A model generated the notes under the pieces. That model was not told the DNA's origin, ran no database searches, and worked only from the letters and a program-made list of their open reading frames with translations. Position numbers and translations under genes: made by a program. Source: Rhizobiaceae bacterium (GTDB lineage: Bacteria; Pseudomonadota; Alphaproteobacteria; Rhizobiales; Rhizobiaceae). From it: a stretch of DNA of 12,979 nt. The stretch spans positions 1 through 12,979 of the forward strand of contig JAJFMR010000080.1 of the NCBI GenBank assembly GCA_020696915.1. Direction: 5' to 3'. Position 1 is the stretch's first letter, and every line of letters begins with the position of its first letter. Positions 7,601 to 12,979 of the stretch are shown one piece after another.

Positions 7601-8251
7601 GGCGAGGATGACGCCGTTGATCGGCTGCTTCGGGCGGGTCGTCTTCAGGAGAGTGAGGAACGACAGCCAGCTCTTCTTGTCGGCTTCGGCTTCCGAATCC
7701 TGCGTGGTGTAGCGTCCGGCGGTGTCGATCAGCACCGCCTCCTCGGTGAACCACCAGTCGCAATACCTTGTCCCGCCGACGCCGGCGATCGAGGCGCCGC
7801 CGTCCGCGCCGGCCAGCGGGAATTTCAGCCCCGACTTGATCAGCGCCGTCGTCTTGCCCGCGCCGGGCGGGCCGACGATGATGTACCAGGGAAGCTCGTA
7901 GAGGAAATTGTTCTTGCCGCTGGAGCGCTTCAGCGTCTCGAGCGCTTCCTGCATGCGCTCGGCAAGCACCTTGCCGTCGCCCTGGTTCTCCTCGTTCTGT
8001 ACCAGGGCCGCCTCGAGCGCCCTCGCCGCCCGGCGCCGGCGCCAGTAGCGGAAGCCCTGGACGATGCAGACGATCGCCGAAACGATGCCGATGATCGTCA
8101 GGCGGACCCAGACCGGATCGAGGGGCCGGGTCTCGCCGAAGCCGATCAGCGGGCCGGCGAACCACACGGCCAGCCCGAAGGCGACCAGGCCGATCGCCCA
8201 GGCAATCCGGATCAGCCATTTCCTGAGCGAGGAGCCGAACACGTCGCTCAT
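4622..8251 (-). CDS. tssM: T6SS membrane complex subunit TssM (IcmF/ImpL)
   Basis: Large inner-membrane protein that, with TssL, forms the T6SS envelope complex and reaches through the periplasm. The 1209-residue product is full length for the family. Two N-terminal helices (about 13-35 and 48-66) are followed by a cytoplasmic NTPase-like domain with Walker A GPPGAGKT at 127-134, Walker B-like VLIDTAGRY near 173-181 (Asp176) and TKAD at 260-263. The family motif RGFYFSSGTQEGTPID lies near 366-381, a third membrane helix at about 440-460, and the rest is a long periplasmic part ending SEFNCPSGV. The intact Walker A fits the ATPase-active TssM of Agrobacterium; some other TssM proteins have lost it. 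Its ATG overlaps the tssL stop (ATGA at 8251-8248), indicating translational coupling. No tssJ lipoprotein partner is present nearby, as is usual in Rhizobiales. Confidence 0.97.
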   Translation of the reverse strand: MSDVFGSSLRKWLIRIAWAIGLVAFGLAVWFAGPLIGFGETRPLDPVWVRLTIIGIVSAIVCIVQGFRYWRRRRAARALEAALVQNEENQGDGKVLAERMQEALETLKRSSGKNNFLYELPWYIIVGPPGAGKTTALIKSGLKFPLAGADGGASIAGVGGTRYCDWWFTEEAVLIDTAGRYTTQDSEAEADKKSWLSFLTLLKTTRPKQPINGVILAISLEDIMKLDGAELAAHTTAIRKRLLEMHHELKVDFPVYALFTKADLIAGFAEYFGNFTESRRRKVWGATFQTTDRRKNMVAEVPAEFDALVKRLTEELTDRLHEEPDGISRIAIFGFPAQFASLRDRVADFLNRIFEPTRYQANANLRGFYFSSGTQEGTPIDQVLGAMDRSFGAGSGARHMSGGGKSFFLNELLTKVIFAEAGWVSFDRAAVRRASILRYGAMAATGIVTALVLGAWGWSYFNNKTLITATDNAMNEYRVNADAQLKASTISDTDLENVVGILHQLRHMPVGYQTREEPTPVRETFGLSQRARLVSASQTSYRQALERMFRSRLILRLERQIEASMNDPTVVYEALKVYLMLGGKAPKVDRELIVAWMRSDWEENLYPGPNNRQGRLDLEEHLRAMLELDVAKRPSFELNGPLVESAQRSLARMNMADQAYALIRTAAYSAEIEDFQVAARAGPDAGMVFETVDGSELGTLVVPGLYTYAGFHDFFLDQLAAVAEKLASEQWVMGEFGEQNAVEEQFGRLGPTLLDRYSKDFVDEWNKVLDNIKLKPMSADKPQYIGLSAASSPTSPIRLLFEAVRYETALTRDMEAGDEPELSPEAVAGDAKGAAGEAAALVVKRLSDRQGGLARIGIDLAIRKSQARAGSAFGGGPSGARTIPGLNVEAQFKPYHVLLDGEPGRRPIDTLIQNFYEVYQSLVLAATNPSQTERANANLQVQVVNLRANASRLPRPLARMVSAAVDDFEGDAANTSIAQLNQMIASTVTRTCQQVIANRYPFARNSDRDVPMSDFARLFAPNGIIDQFFAQNLAPMVDMSGKTWVWKQETRLGRELSKTALRDFQRAAEIRDAFFPQGGTMPNVNVAISHFALHGAAEMALLNINGQVIQTQQVGSVPGSIQWPGSMGSGSVSISLTPELPGRASTVSVNGPWAFMRLLDAGSVSRAGDDIRARFVIGGRDVTYTIQVGSVSNPFFLRALSEFNCPSGV

Positions 8252-9810
8252 CGAAGCGTTTCCTCGCGCGGGATCATGATCTCGACGCGCCGGTTCAGCG
8301 CCCTGCCCTGCGCCGTCTTGTTGTCGGCGATCGGCTCGTCTTCCCCCCTGCCCTCGACGACCAGACGGGTGGGGTCGGACAGCGCCTCCCGGATCACCGC
8401 CTCGACGGACTTGGCGCGCGCCACCGACAGGTCGAAATTGGACTTGAACGGACCCGAAGCGCGCGGCTTGACGTTGTCGGTATGGCCGATGACGTTGATC
8501 GGCCCCGGCTCGGGCTCGAGCGCCTCGGCAATGCGCCTGGCCACGGGGATGAATTCCTTCTTCACGTCGGCCTTGCCCGAGGCAAACAGGATGAGATTGT
8601 CCACCCGCACCACGATCTGCTCGCCGAGCGGCTCGACGGCGACGCCGCCTGCGGCGATCTCGGGCGCCAGGGCCGCCCTGATGCGTTCGAGCTGCGTGGA
8701 GTCGTTAGCGGGGGCGGCATAGGGCTGGAAGGCGGCGCGCTCGATGGTGATCTGGTCGCCTGGATGCAGCGCAATCAGCCGCTCGGCCAGCATGTTGGCG
8801 TCATTGCTGAGCAAGAAGCGCAGGAGGAGATAGACTCCGACGAGGCCGAGCGCCGCCAGCGAGGCGATCGCCCAGACGGGGATCCTGGCGCCGAGATCGC
8901 GCATCATCATCGACATGCCGCGCCAGCGCGGCGAGATGTCGTCGTCGCTGCGCGCCTTGAGGTGGCGCAGCGTCTGGTAGACGTCGCGCCGCACCCGCTG
9001 CAGTTCCGTGTCGCCGCCGGCCGCGCCCCGGTACTGACCCTCGAAGCCGAGCGACAGGCAGGCATGCATGAGTTCGAGAAGATCGTATCGCGGCGCCGGG
9101 TTGGCGAGAATCTTGTTCAGTTCCTCGAAGAAGCCGACACCCGAGGTCCGCACCTGGAAGAAGCGCGCCAGCATCGAATATTGCATCCAGACGTGGCGGT
9201 CGGCGCCGGGAAGGTTCTGCACGATGTCGTCGGCGGTGCCGCACAGCGCGTATTTCGCGATCTGGGTGTCTTCCCGGGACACTCCGGCCTCCTGGATCTT
9301 CTTTTCGAATTCGACGATCGCCTCGGCGACGTGGTTCATCAGCGGCACCGCCTGCATCTCGACGATCAGCAGGCGAAGGCGGCCGAGCAGGATGAGGAGC
9401 GGCGCCGCCGCCGCGGTGATGGGATTTGCGGCGGCGAACTGGCCCGCATCGCGCGCGTTGAGGGCAACCTCCAGGGGGATCTTGCGGGCAGGCTCCGGCG
9501 GCGCATCCCGCCGCGCCTCTGGGAAGAAGGCGTTGCGTGCCGCCTCGCCGCCTCCGATCATCCACGGTTCGGGAGGTGGCGCCGGCATGCCAAGCCCGCT
9601 GCGCTGCGGGGCGGCCGCACCGGTCCCGAGCGGCGAGATGACGGTCGCGCCGGGGGTGGGCAGGGGCTGGATCCGCGGAGGCGGCCCCGGCATCGGAGCC
9701 GGGATGGGCGCAGGCATGGGGCGCGCCTGGTCGGGCCGGAAGACGCCGCCCGGGTTCGGCCGGATGACCGTCTTGCCGCCTGATCCGAAAGGATCGTCCT
9801 TGCCGCTCAT
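8248..9810 (-). CDS. tssL: T6SS membrane complex subunit TssL (DotU/ImpK) with C-terminal OmpA-like domain
   Basis: Inner-membrane partner of TssM and the target of PpkA in Agrobacterium. In the 520-residue product, residues 1-110 are a proline-rich, probably flexible cytoplasmic tail. About 125-285 form the helical DotU domain (PLLILLGRLR, YALCGTADD, FFEELNKIL, LSLGFEGQYRG). One membrane helix spans about 311-334. Residues 395-515 form a periplasmic OmpA-like peptidoglycan-binding domain with LFASGKADVK, GHTDN at 442-446, an LS-x-ARA helix and NRRVEI at 506-511, so the usual Asp and Arg that hold diaminopimelate are present. I chose the ATG at 9810, which overlaps the tssK stop as ATGA, over the GTG at 9834. 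With this start residue 14 is a threonine within GGKTVIRP, matching the position of the phosphorylated Thr14 of Agrobacterium TssL. Confidence 0.97.
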   Translation of the reverse strand: MSGKDDPFGSGGKTVIRPNPGGVFRPDQARPMPAPIPAPMPGPPPRIQPLPTPGATVISPLGTGAAAPQRSGLGMPAPPPEPWMIGGGEAARNAFFPEARRDAPPEPARKIPLEVALNARDAGQFAAANPITAAAAPLLILLGRLRLLIVEMQAVPLMNHVAEAIVEFEKKIQEAGVSREDTQIAKYALCGTADDIVQNLPGADRHVWMQYSMLARFFQVRTSGVGFFEELNKILANPAPRYDLLELMHACLSLGFEGQYRGAAGGDTELQRVRRDVYQTLRHLKARSDDDISPRWRGMSMMMRDLGARIPVWAIASLAALGLVGVYLLLRFLLSNDANMLAERLIALHPGDQITIERAAFQPYAAPANDSTQLERIRAALAPEIAAGGVAVEPLGEQIVVRVDNLILFASGKADVKKEFIPVARRIAEALEPEPGPINVIGHTDNVKPRASGPFKSNFDLSVARAKSVEAVIREALSDPTRLVVEGRGEDEPIADNKTAQGRALNRRVEIMIPREETLR

Positions 9811-11138
9811 CTCCGGTCTTCCATGATCGCCCACAGGTCGAGCTGCAGGCCGGGCCAGTCACCGGCAAAATGCAGGCCCATCGAGGACGCGACGCTGAAT
9901 TCCGGCCACAGGGCCGATGATTTGTCGAGATAGAAATAGACGTGGTCAGAGATTGCCCGGATCTGGCGGGGCGGCGTCGGCATGTGCACGAGCTCGATTC
10001 CCGGCAGGTGAGTCTGAACGATCTCGCTCATCTTGGTGTTGGGACCGACCTTGCAGAGCGCCGGGAACTGCTGCTGGATCTGTGTCAGCGGCTTCGAGGC
10101 TGCGACCTCGATGACGAAGGTGGCGTTGCGGAAGAGCGTGCGGTCCGAAACCGCGGCGAGATACGCGTTGGGCGCCCGCTCCACCAGATCGAGCCGGATT
10201 GCCCGGCCGATGTCGAGCGACAGCAGCCGCTGGATGTCGGCCAGCACCGGCTCGAACACGGTCTCGAGCGCGTCCTGGTCGTAAGGTGCATAGTCGGGAG
10301 CGAGCCGTTTGGGCGAAAAGGTCCACAATTCACCGGAAATCCGCAGCAGTTCCTCGTAGAGAGCCACCGGGTGCACGAATTTCGAGCTCCGCATGTGCTT
10401 CAATATGTTGATTTCGCGGTTCAGCATCTGCAGCATGAAGTAGTCGAACGTCTGCAGGCCGCCGCCGGAACTCGGATCGGCCGCATATCGCGACAGCGTC
10501 TCGAGCTTGGTGTCGACCCAGCCGATGACCCGCTCGATCCAGCCCGCCACCACCGGATGCGCCTGGCTGACCAGCACCGGCGGCGCGAACGTCTCGTCGA
10601 AGACGATGGTCTTGTCGCGGACTTCGAGAATGCGGGCGATCTTCAGGCAGTGCGATCCGGGCTTCGGCGTCTTGCGGATTTCGAAGGTGGCGCGCGGATG
10701 GGCGACCTCGATCTCCTGCTCGACATGCATGATGGAGGCCGAATCGACGATGGTCTCGAGGTCGCGCACGTAGCGGCTGCCGCTCGTGGCCTCGGGCATG
10801 TCGACCTCGCGTCCGTTGACCGTCGCAGCCGGCATCGTAAGCCAGACGATCTGCTTGTCGGCTCCTTCCGGCACGTCGACCGGCTGCGGCAGCGGGCTCG
10901 ATCCCGGCATGTCGAACGGCGTGCCGTCCTGGAATACGCCGCTGGCGCGACGCAGCGCGAACTTGTTCTGCTGGGCGATGTCGCGGTCGATCTCGAGTTG
11001 CGAGAACCCCCAGGGATAGGGGCTGACATGGCGCACCCTGTTTTCGATGGTCCGCTCGAGATAGCGGTCGTTCTGCTGCAGATGATGCTGCCGCAGGAAG
11101 AGGCCCTCCGACCATGCGACCTTGCTGTACCACGACAT
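9807..11138 (-). CDS. tssK: T6SS baseplate-membrane connector TssK (ImpJ)
   Basis: TssK forms trimers that tie the T6SS baseplate to the TssL/TssM complex. The product from the ATG at 11138 is 443 residues, normal for the family. It opens with the conserved MSWYSKVAWSEGLFLRQHH followed by LQQNDRYLE, where W-SEG-F-R-QH-LQ is the family signature. Typical later parts include HVSPYPWGF, DQDALETVFEPVLADIQRLL and the C-terminal MGLHFAGDWPGLQLDLWAIME. The frame is open further upstream to 11219, but that extension is low-complexity and unrelated, and the family signature begins at 11138. GCGGG lies 8 bases before this ATG. The stop overlaps the tssL ATG. This is the first T6SS gene of the block; in the Agrobacterium imp order it would be preceded by fha (impI), which is absent here. 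Confidence 0.96.
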   Translation of the reverse strand: MSWYSKVAWSEGLFLRQHHLQQNDRYLERTIENRVRHVSPYPWGFSQLEIDRDIAQQNKFALRRASGVFQDGTPFDMPGSSPLPQPVDVPEGADKQIVWLTMPAATVNGREVDMPEATSGSRYVRDLETIVDSASIMHVEQEIEVAHPRATFEIRKTPKPGSHCLKIARILEVRDKTIVFDETFAPPVLVSQAHPVVAGWIERVIGWVDTKLETLSRYAADPSSGGGLQTFDYFMLQMLNREINILKHMRSSKFVHPVALYEELLRISGELWTFSPKRLAPDYAPYDQDALETVFEPVLADIQRLLSLDIGRAIRLDLVERAPNAYLAAVSDRTLFRNATFVIEVAASKPLTQIQQQFPALCKVGPNTKMSEIVQTHLPGIELVHMPTPPRQIRAISDHVYFYLDKSSALWPEFSVASSMGLHFAGDWPGLQLDLWAIMEDRR

Positions 11139-11400
11139 GTCCTGCACCCGCCTTCGCCGGGAAGCGGCAGGCCCGGTCCGGACCGCCCCCCCGGGCTCCC
11201 GGAATGGTAGTTCAACCAACAGGTAAAATAAACCGTCAAGAACTCAGGCCCCCCGGAAGAGTGTCCGCGCAATATCATGCGGGGTGGCTCGGCAACTGAC
11301 CGGTATGCTCTCAGCAGGCCATTGTCGTACCACCAGGGCGCCTGGCGCTCTCGCTGGTAACACGACCCCAACGCCCCATCACGCCGGATCGCCTCGGCGG
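11139..11400 (-). promoter_or_regulatory. Intergenic region upstream of tssK, probable promoter region of the T6SS block
   Basis: A 262-base gap between the IalB-family gene and tssK, the longest non-coding stretch in the window and the only natural place for a T6SS promoter. On the minus strand it has an A/T-rich patch at 11215-11245 with TTGACG at 11239-11234, a 5 of 6 match to a -35 box. I see no good -10 at 16-18 bases from it and no sigma-54 GG/GC pair, so the exact promoter is not assigned. A 12-base palindrome lies at 11174-11185, and a CCAGG/CCTGG stem at 11334-11346 has no T-run. I recognise no gene in it. Confidence 0.4.
11174..11185. repeat. 12-base perfect palindrome upstream of tssK
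   Basis: CGGTCCGGACCG, a perfect 12-base palindrome, lies 36-47 bases before the tssK ATG, downstream of the A/T-rich patch. Its position would suit a repressor operator or an RNA hairpin in the leader. In G/C-rich DNA such palindromes are not very rare, so function is only a suggestion. Confidence 0.3.
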
Positions 11401-11964
11401 TCAGATCTTGGCGAGCGCCGTGGTGAAGCCGTTGAGCGACAGCTGGAAGTTGACCTCATCGCCGGAAGCGGCCTTGACCAGCACGTTGAGAATCGTGCCT
11501 TTCTTCATGGCGGCGATCATGCCGGCGTCCAGGGGAACGGACGCATAGGAGCCGTTCTGGTCGGCCGTGGTGATGACATGGTGGGCCCGGGTCCCGTCGT
11601 CGATCCAGACCTGCACGCCTTCCGGCAGGTTGAGCCCGTGCGGCAGGCTGAGACGCGCAACGTAGCCGGATGCGGCCCTCGAGATGGCGACCGACAGCAC
11701 CCGCTGGCCGGTATTCTTGGCGATCAGCCCCTGGGTCATCGCGCAGACCAGATCGCCTGCCGTCCCCTGGCCGCTGCAGGCGATCGTCCAGGGCTGCGGG
11801 TTGGGCGGCGCGGGAGCCGCCTCGTCGGCGGGCTTGTCCACGTCCTGGGCCCCGGCGTGAATGGTCGGCCATGCGGCAGCGGCCAGCGCTGCCGCAAACG
11901 CCCCCGAGAGGAGGGCGGCATGCCAGCGGCGGCCGCGGAACATGCCGATCGGCGATTTCCGCAC
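11401..11964 (-). CDS. IalB-family (invasion-associated locus B) exported protein
   Basis: Predicted periplasmic or surface protein of 187 residues. It has a signal peptide: basic MRKSPIGMFRGRRW, a hydrophobic core at about 16-32, and a probable AGA cleavage site at 37-39 before Gln40. The mature part follows the IalB pattern: PWTIAC (Cys63), LVCAMTQGL (Cys74), RVLSVAI, LSLPHGLNLPEGVQVWIDDG, and a C-terminal FQLSLNGFTTALAKI like the usual GF-x-x-AL ending. The second cysteine pair common in this family, near the segment here read as TTADQNGSYAS, is replaced. The GTG at 11964 is chosen because AGGAG lies 5 bases upstream; an ATG at 11943 would cut the basic part of the signal. The molecular role of IalB-like proteins outside Bartonella is unclear. 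The gene starts 8 bases after the autotransporter stop, so the two are probably co-translated. Confidence 0.85.
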   Translation of the reverse strand: MRKSPIGMFRGRRWHAALLSGAFAAALAAAAWPTIHAGAQDVDKPADEAAPAPPNPQPWTIACSGQGTAGDLVCAMTQGLIAKNTGQRVLSVAISRAASGYVARLSLPHGLNLPEGVQVWIDDGTRAHHVITTADQNGSYASVPLDAGMIAAMKKGTILNVLVKAASGDEVNFQLSLNGFTTALAKI

Positions 11965-11969
11965 GATCG

Positions 11970-11974
11970 CTCCT
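11970..11974 (-). promoter_or_regulatory. Ribosome binding site of the IalB-family gene, overlapping the upstream stop codon
   Basis: AGGAG on the minus strand, 5 bases before the GTG at 11964. Its first two bases are the last two of the TAG stop (11975-11973) of the autotransporter gene, so ribosomes ending there sit on the next initiation site. Confidence 0.8.
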
Positions 11975-12979
11975 AGAACTGCAGGCGCAGCTGGCCGGTG
12001 AGGCGGCCGCCCAGCACGCGGTCGGAGAAGATGAGGTCGCCGCGGATGCCGGCCGACAGTTCGCGCAGGCCCGCACCCCCGTCCTCGAGGATGGACCTGT
12101 AGTTCAGGCCGACACTCAGCTCGCCGAAAGTCCCCAGATTGTCGGTCGTGCTCAGAATGCCGCCCGGGTTGGCGTCGTCCGTGTACGTCACCTCCTGGTC
12201 GTCGCCGAAATCGCTGTAGATGGTTGCGGTGACGAAGGGCTGGATCGCCGAGGTCTCGCTGGGCAGGATGATCGTCCTGGCGAAAGCCACACTGGCGAAG
12301 CCGACGACACTGTCGAGGTCGTGGAAGGTCAGAAGCCCGTTTGCCGACGCCAGGGGGATCGCGTCCGTCTTGGTGTGCGACCAGGCGAAGCCGGCCGAAG
12401 GCACCAGCGCATACTCGTTGAAGGTGAAGGCGTAACCGGCGGAGCCGCTGACCGTCAGCCGCTCGCTGTCGGGCTCCTGGCCGACGACGTAGTTGGTCGG
12501 CACACCGCCGACGATGCTGAAGGAATTTATCTGGAAGGAGGTCTCGTCGTAGGTGACCTGCAGGTCGCTGAAGAAGCTGCCCTTCAGATAGGTGGCGTAG
12601 ACCCCGAAATAGCGCGAGTCGAACTCGTTTTCGGAGATCAGCGTGGAGCCCGCCGGCGGCACCGGCTGGTTCTGCTTCGAACTGCCGGAGTTCACACCGC
12701 CAAGCAGGCCGACATTGATCGACGCGCCGGAGTCGCCGAGGTTGAAGCAGCCGAAATCGACACCGATCTGCGCGCCGGCATAGGTGAGGTCGATCTCGGT
12801 CACCATTGGCGTCGAGGCGGAGCTCGTCGTGGTGGTCTCCGCGGAGGCGCCGCCGCCGAACAGGCGGCCGTAGCCGCCGGGCGCGCAGGTGTTGGCCTCG
12901 ACGTCCACCGGCGAGCTCACGAAAGCGCTGGTCGGCCGGTTCACGGCGGTGTTGATCAGCGCCTGGGCGGACGATATGC
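11973..12979 (-). CDS. Autotransporter outer-membrane beta-barrel protein, C-terminal part (5' end outside window)
   Basis: The minus-strand frame is open through the right edge, and about 334 residues are visible; the GTG at 12944 is internal rather than a start. After a short linker (SSAQALINTAVNRP and following), glycine/aromatic alternating strands begin at GGYGRLFGGG and continue as amphipathic beta segments (IGVDFGCFNLG, RYFGVYATYLKG, SGSAGYAFTF, LVPSAGFAWSH, IQPFVTATIYSDFG, GELSVGLNYR, LSAGIRGDLIF). They end in GQLRLQF, with the terminal phenylalanine used for BAM insertion. Two cysteines in the first strands could pair. The layout is the C-terminal translocator of a classical type V secretion protein as found in Mesorhizobium-like genomes; the passenger is outside the window, so cargo function is unknown. 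The IalB-family gene follows 8 bases later. Confidence 0.83.
   Translation of the reverse strand, partial: ISSAQALINTAVNRPTSAFVSSPVDVEANTCAPGGYGRLFGGGASAETTTTSSASTPMVTEIDLTYAGAQIGVDFGCFNLGDSGASINVGLLGGVNSGSSKQNQPVPPAGSTLISENEFDSRYFGVYATYLKGSFFSDLQVTYDETSFQINSFSIVGGVPTNYVVGQEPDSERLTVSGSAGYAFTFNEYALVPSAGFAWSHTKTDAIPLASANGLLTFHDLDSVVGFASVAFARTIILPSETSAIQPFVTATIYSDFGDDQEVTYTDDANPGGILSTTDNLGTFGELSVGLNYRSILEDGGAGLRELSAGIRGDLIFSDRVLGGRLTGQLRLQF

Noticed and set aside
5903..8722. Very long plus-strand open frame (over 900 codons) opposite tssM
   Set aside because: Its codon bias is the mirror of tssM, its composition is Arg/Gly/His-rich with no domain, and it runs antisense to a well-recognised full-length gene. 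In G/C-rich DNA with few stops such shadows are normal.
8248..9834. GTG at 9834 as the tssL start
   Set aside because: It would overlap tssK by 28 bases and add 8 residues. The ATG at 9810 overlaps the stop as ATGA, like the tssL/tssM junction, and puts Thr at position 14.
11334..11346. CCAGG/CCTGG inverted repeat after the IalB-family gene as a terminator
   Set aside because: The stem is 5 base pairs and no T-run follows, so termination cannot be supported.
10643..11371. Minus-strand frame running from the intergenic region into tssK in another frame
   Set aside because: Most of it is an out-of-frame Ser/Arg-rich reading of tssK. Its upstream part (around 11284-11371) resembles nothing I recognise, so no gene is called.
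1..12979. CRISPR array, tRNA, transposase or integrase traces
   Set aside because: No regularly spaced repeats, no cloverleaf-like sequence and no mobile-element protein were seen on either strand.

Overview
The window looks like a piece of a high-GC alphaproteobacterial chromosome, probably Rhizobiales (Mesorhizobium/Phyllobacteriaceae-like). Support for this is the strong G/C bias at third codon positions, the tssK-tssL-tssM-tagF-pppA-ppkA gene order known from the imp locus of Agrobacterium and Rhizobium, an IalB-family protein, a rhizobial-type autotransporter barrel, and no TssJ lipoprotein gene. The taxon is inferred from protein style only.

All nine recognisable genes lie on the minus strand, so transcription runs from high to low coordinates. 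In that order: the C-terminal part of an outer-membrane autotransporter barrel (cut by the right edge); an IalB-family exported protein coupled to it; a 262-base intergenic region; then the type VI secretion (T6SS) block tssK, tssL, tssM, tagF, pppA, ppkA; and finally the N-terminal half of a Kup potassium transporter (cut by the left edge).

The T6SS block holds the envelope-anchoring and control half of the machine. TssK links the baseplate to the membrane complex. TssL, with a periplasmic OmpA-like domain, and TssM form that inner-membrane complex. PpkA (Ser/Thr kinase), PppA (PP2C phosphatase) and TagF form the post-translational switch. In Agrobacterium PpkA phosphorylates Thr14 of TssL so that the FHA-domain protein Fha can bind. 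The TssL here also has a threonine at residue 14 when started at its ATGA-coupled ATG. The fha gene, the sheath and baseplate genes (tssA/B/C/E/F/G), clpV, hcp and vgrG are not in the window. The place upstream of tssK where fha would sit in the Agrobacterium order is taken by the IalB/autotransporter pair.

The most notable observation is that PppA appears to carry an in-frame internal deletion. Its PP2C fold is normal up to the residues just before the usual SDG motif, then jumps straight to what looks like the genuine C-terminal strand. The SDG and DN metal-binding aspartates are lost, which should leave the phosphatase catalytically dead while the kinase next to it looks intact. I see no RNA gene, CRISPR array, insertion sequence or integrase in the window.
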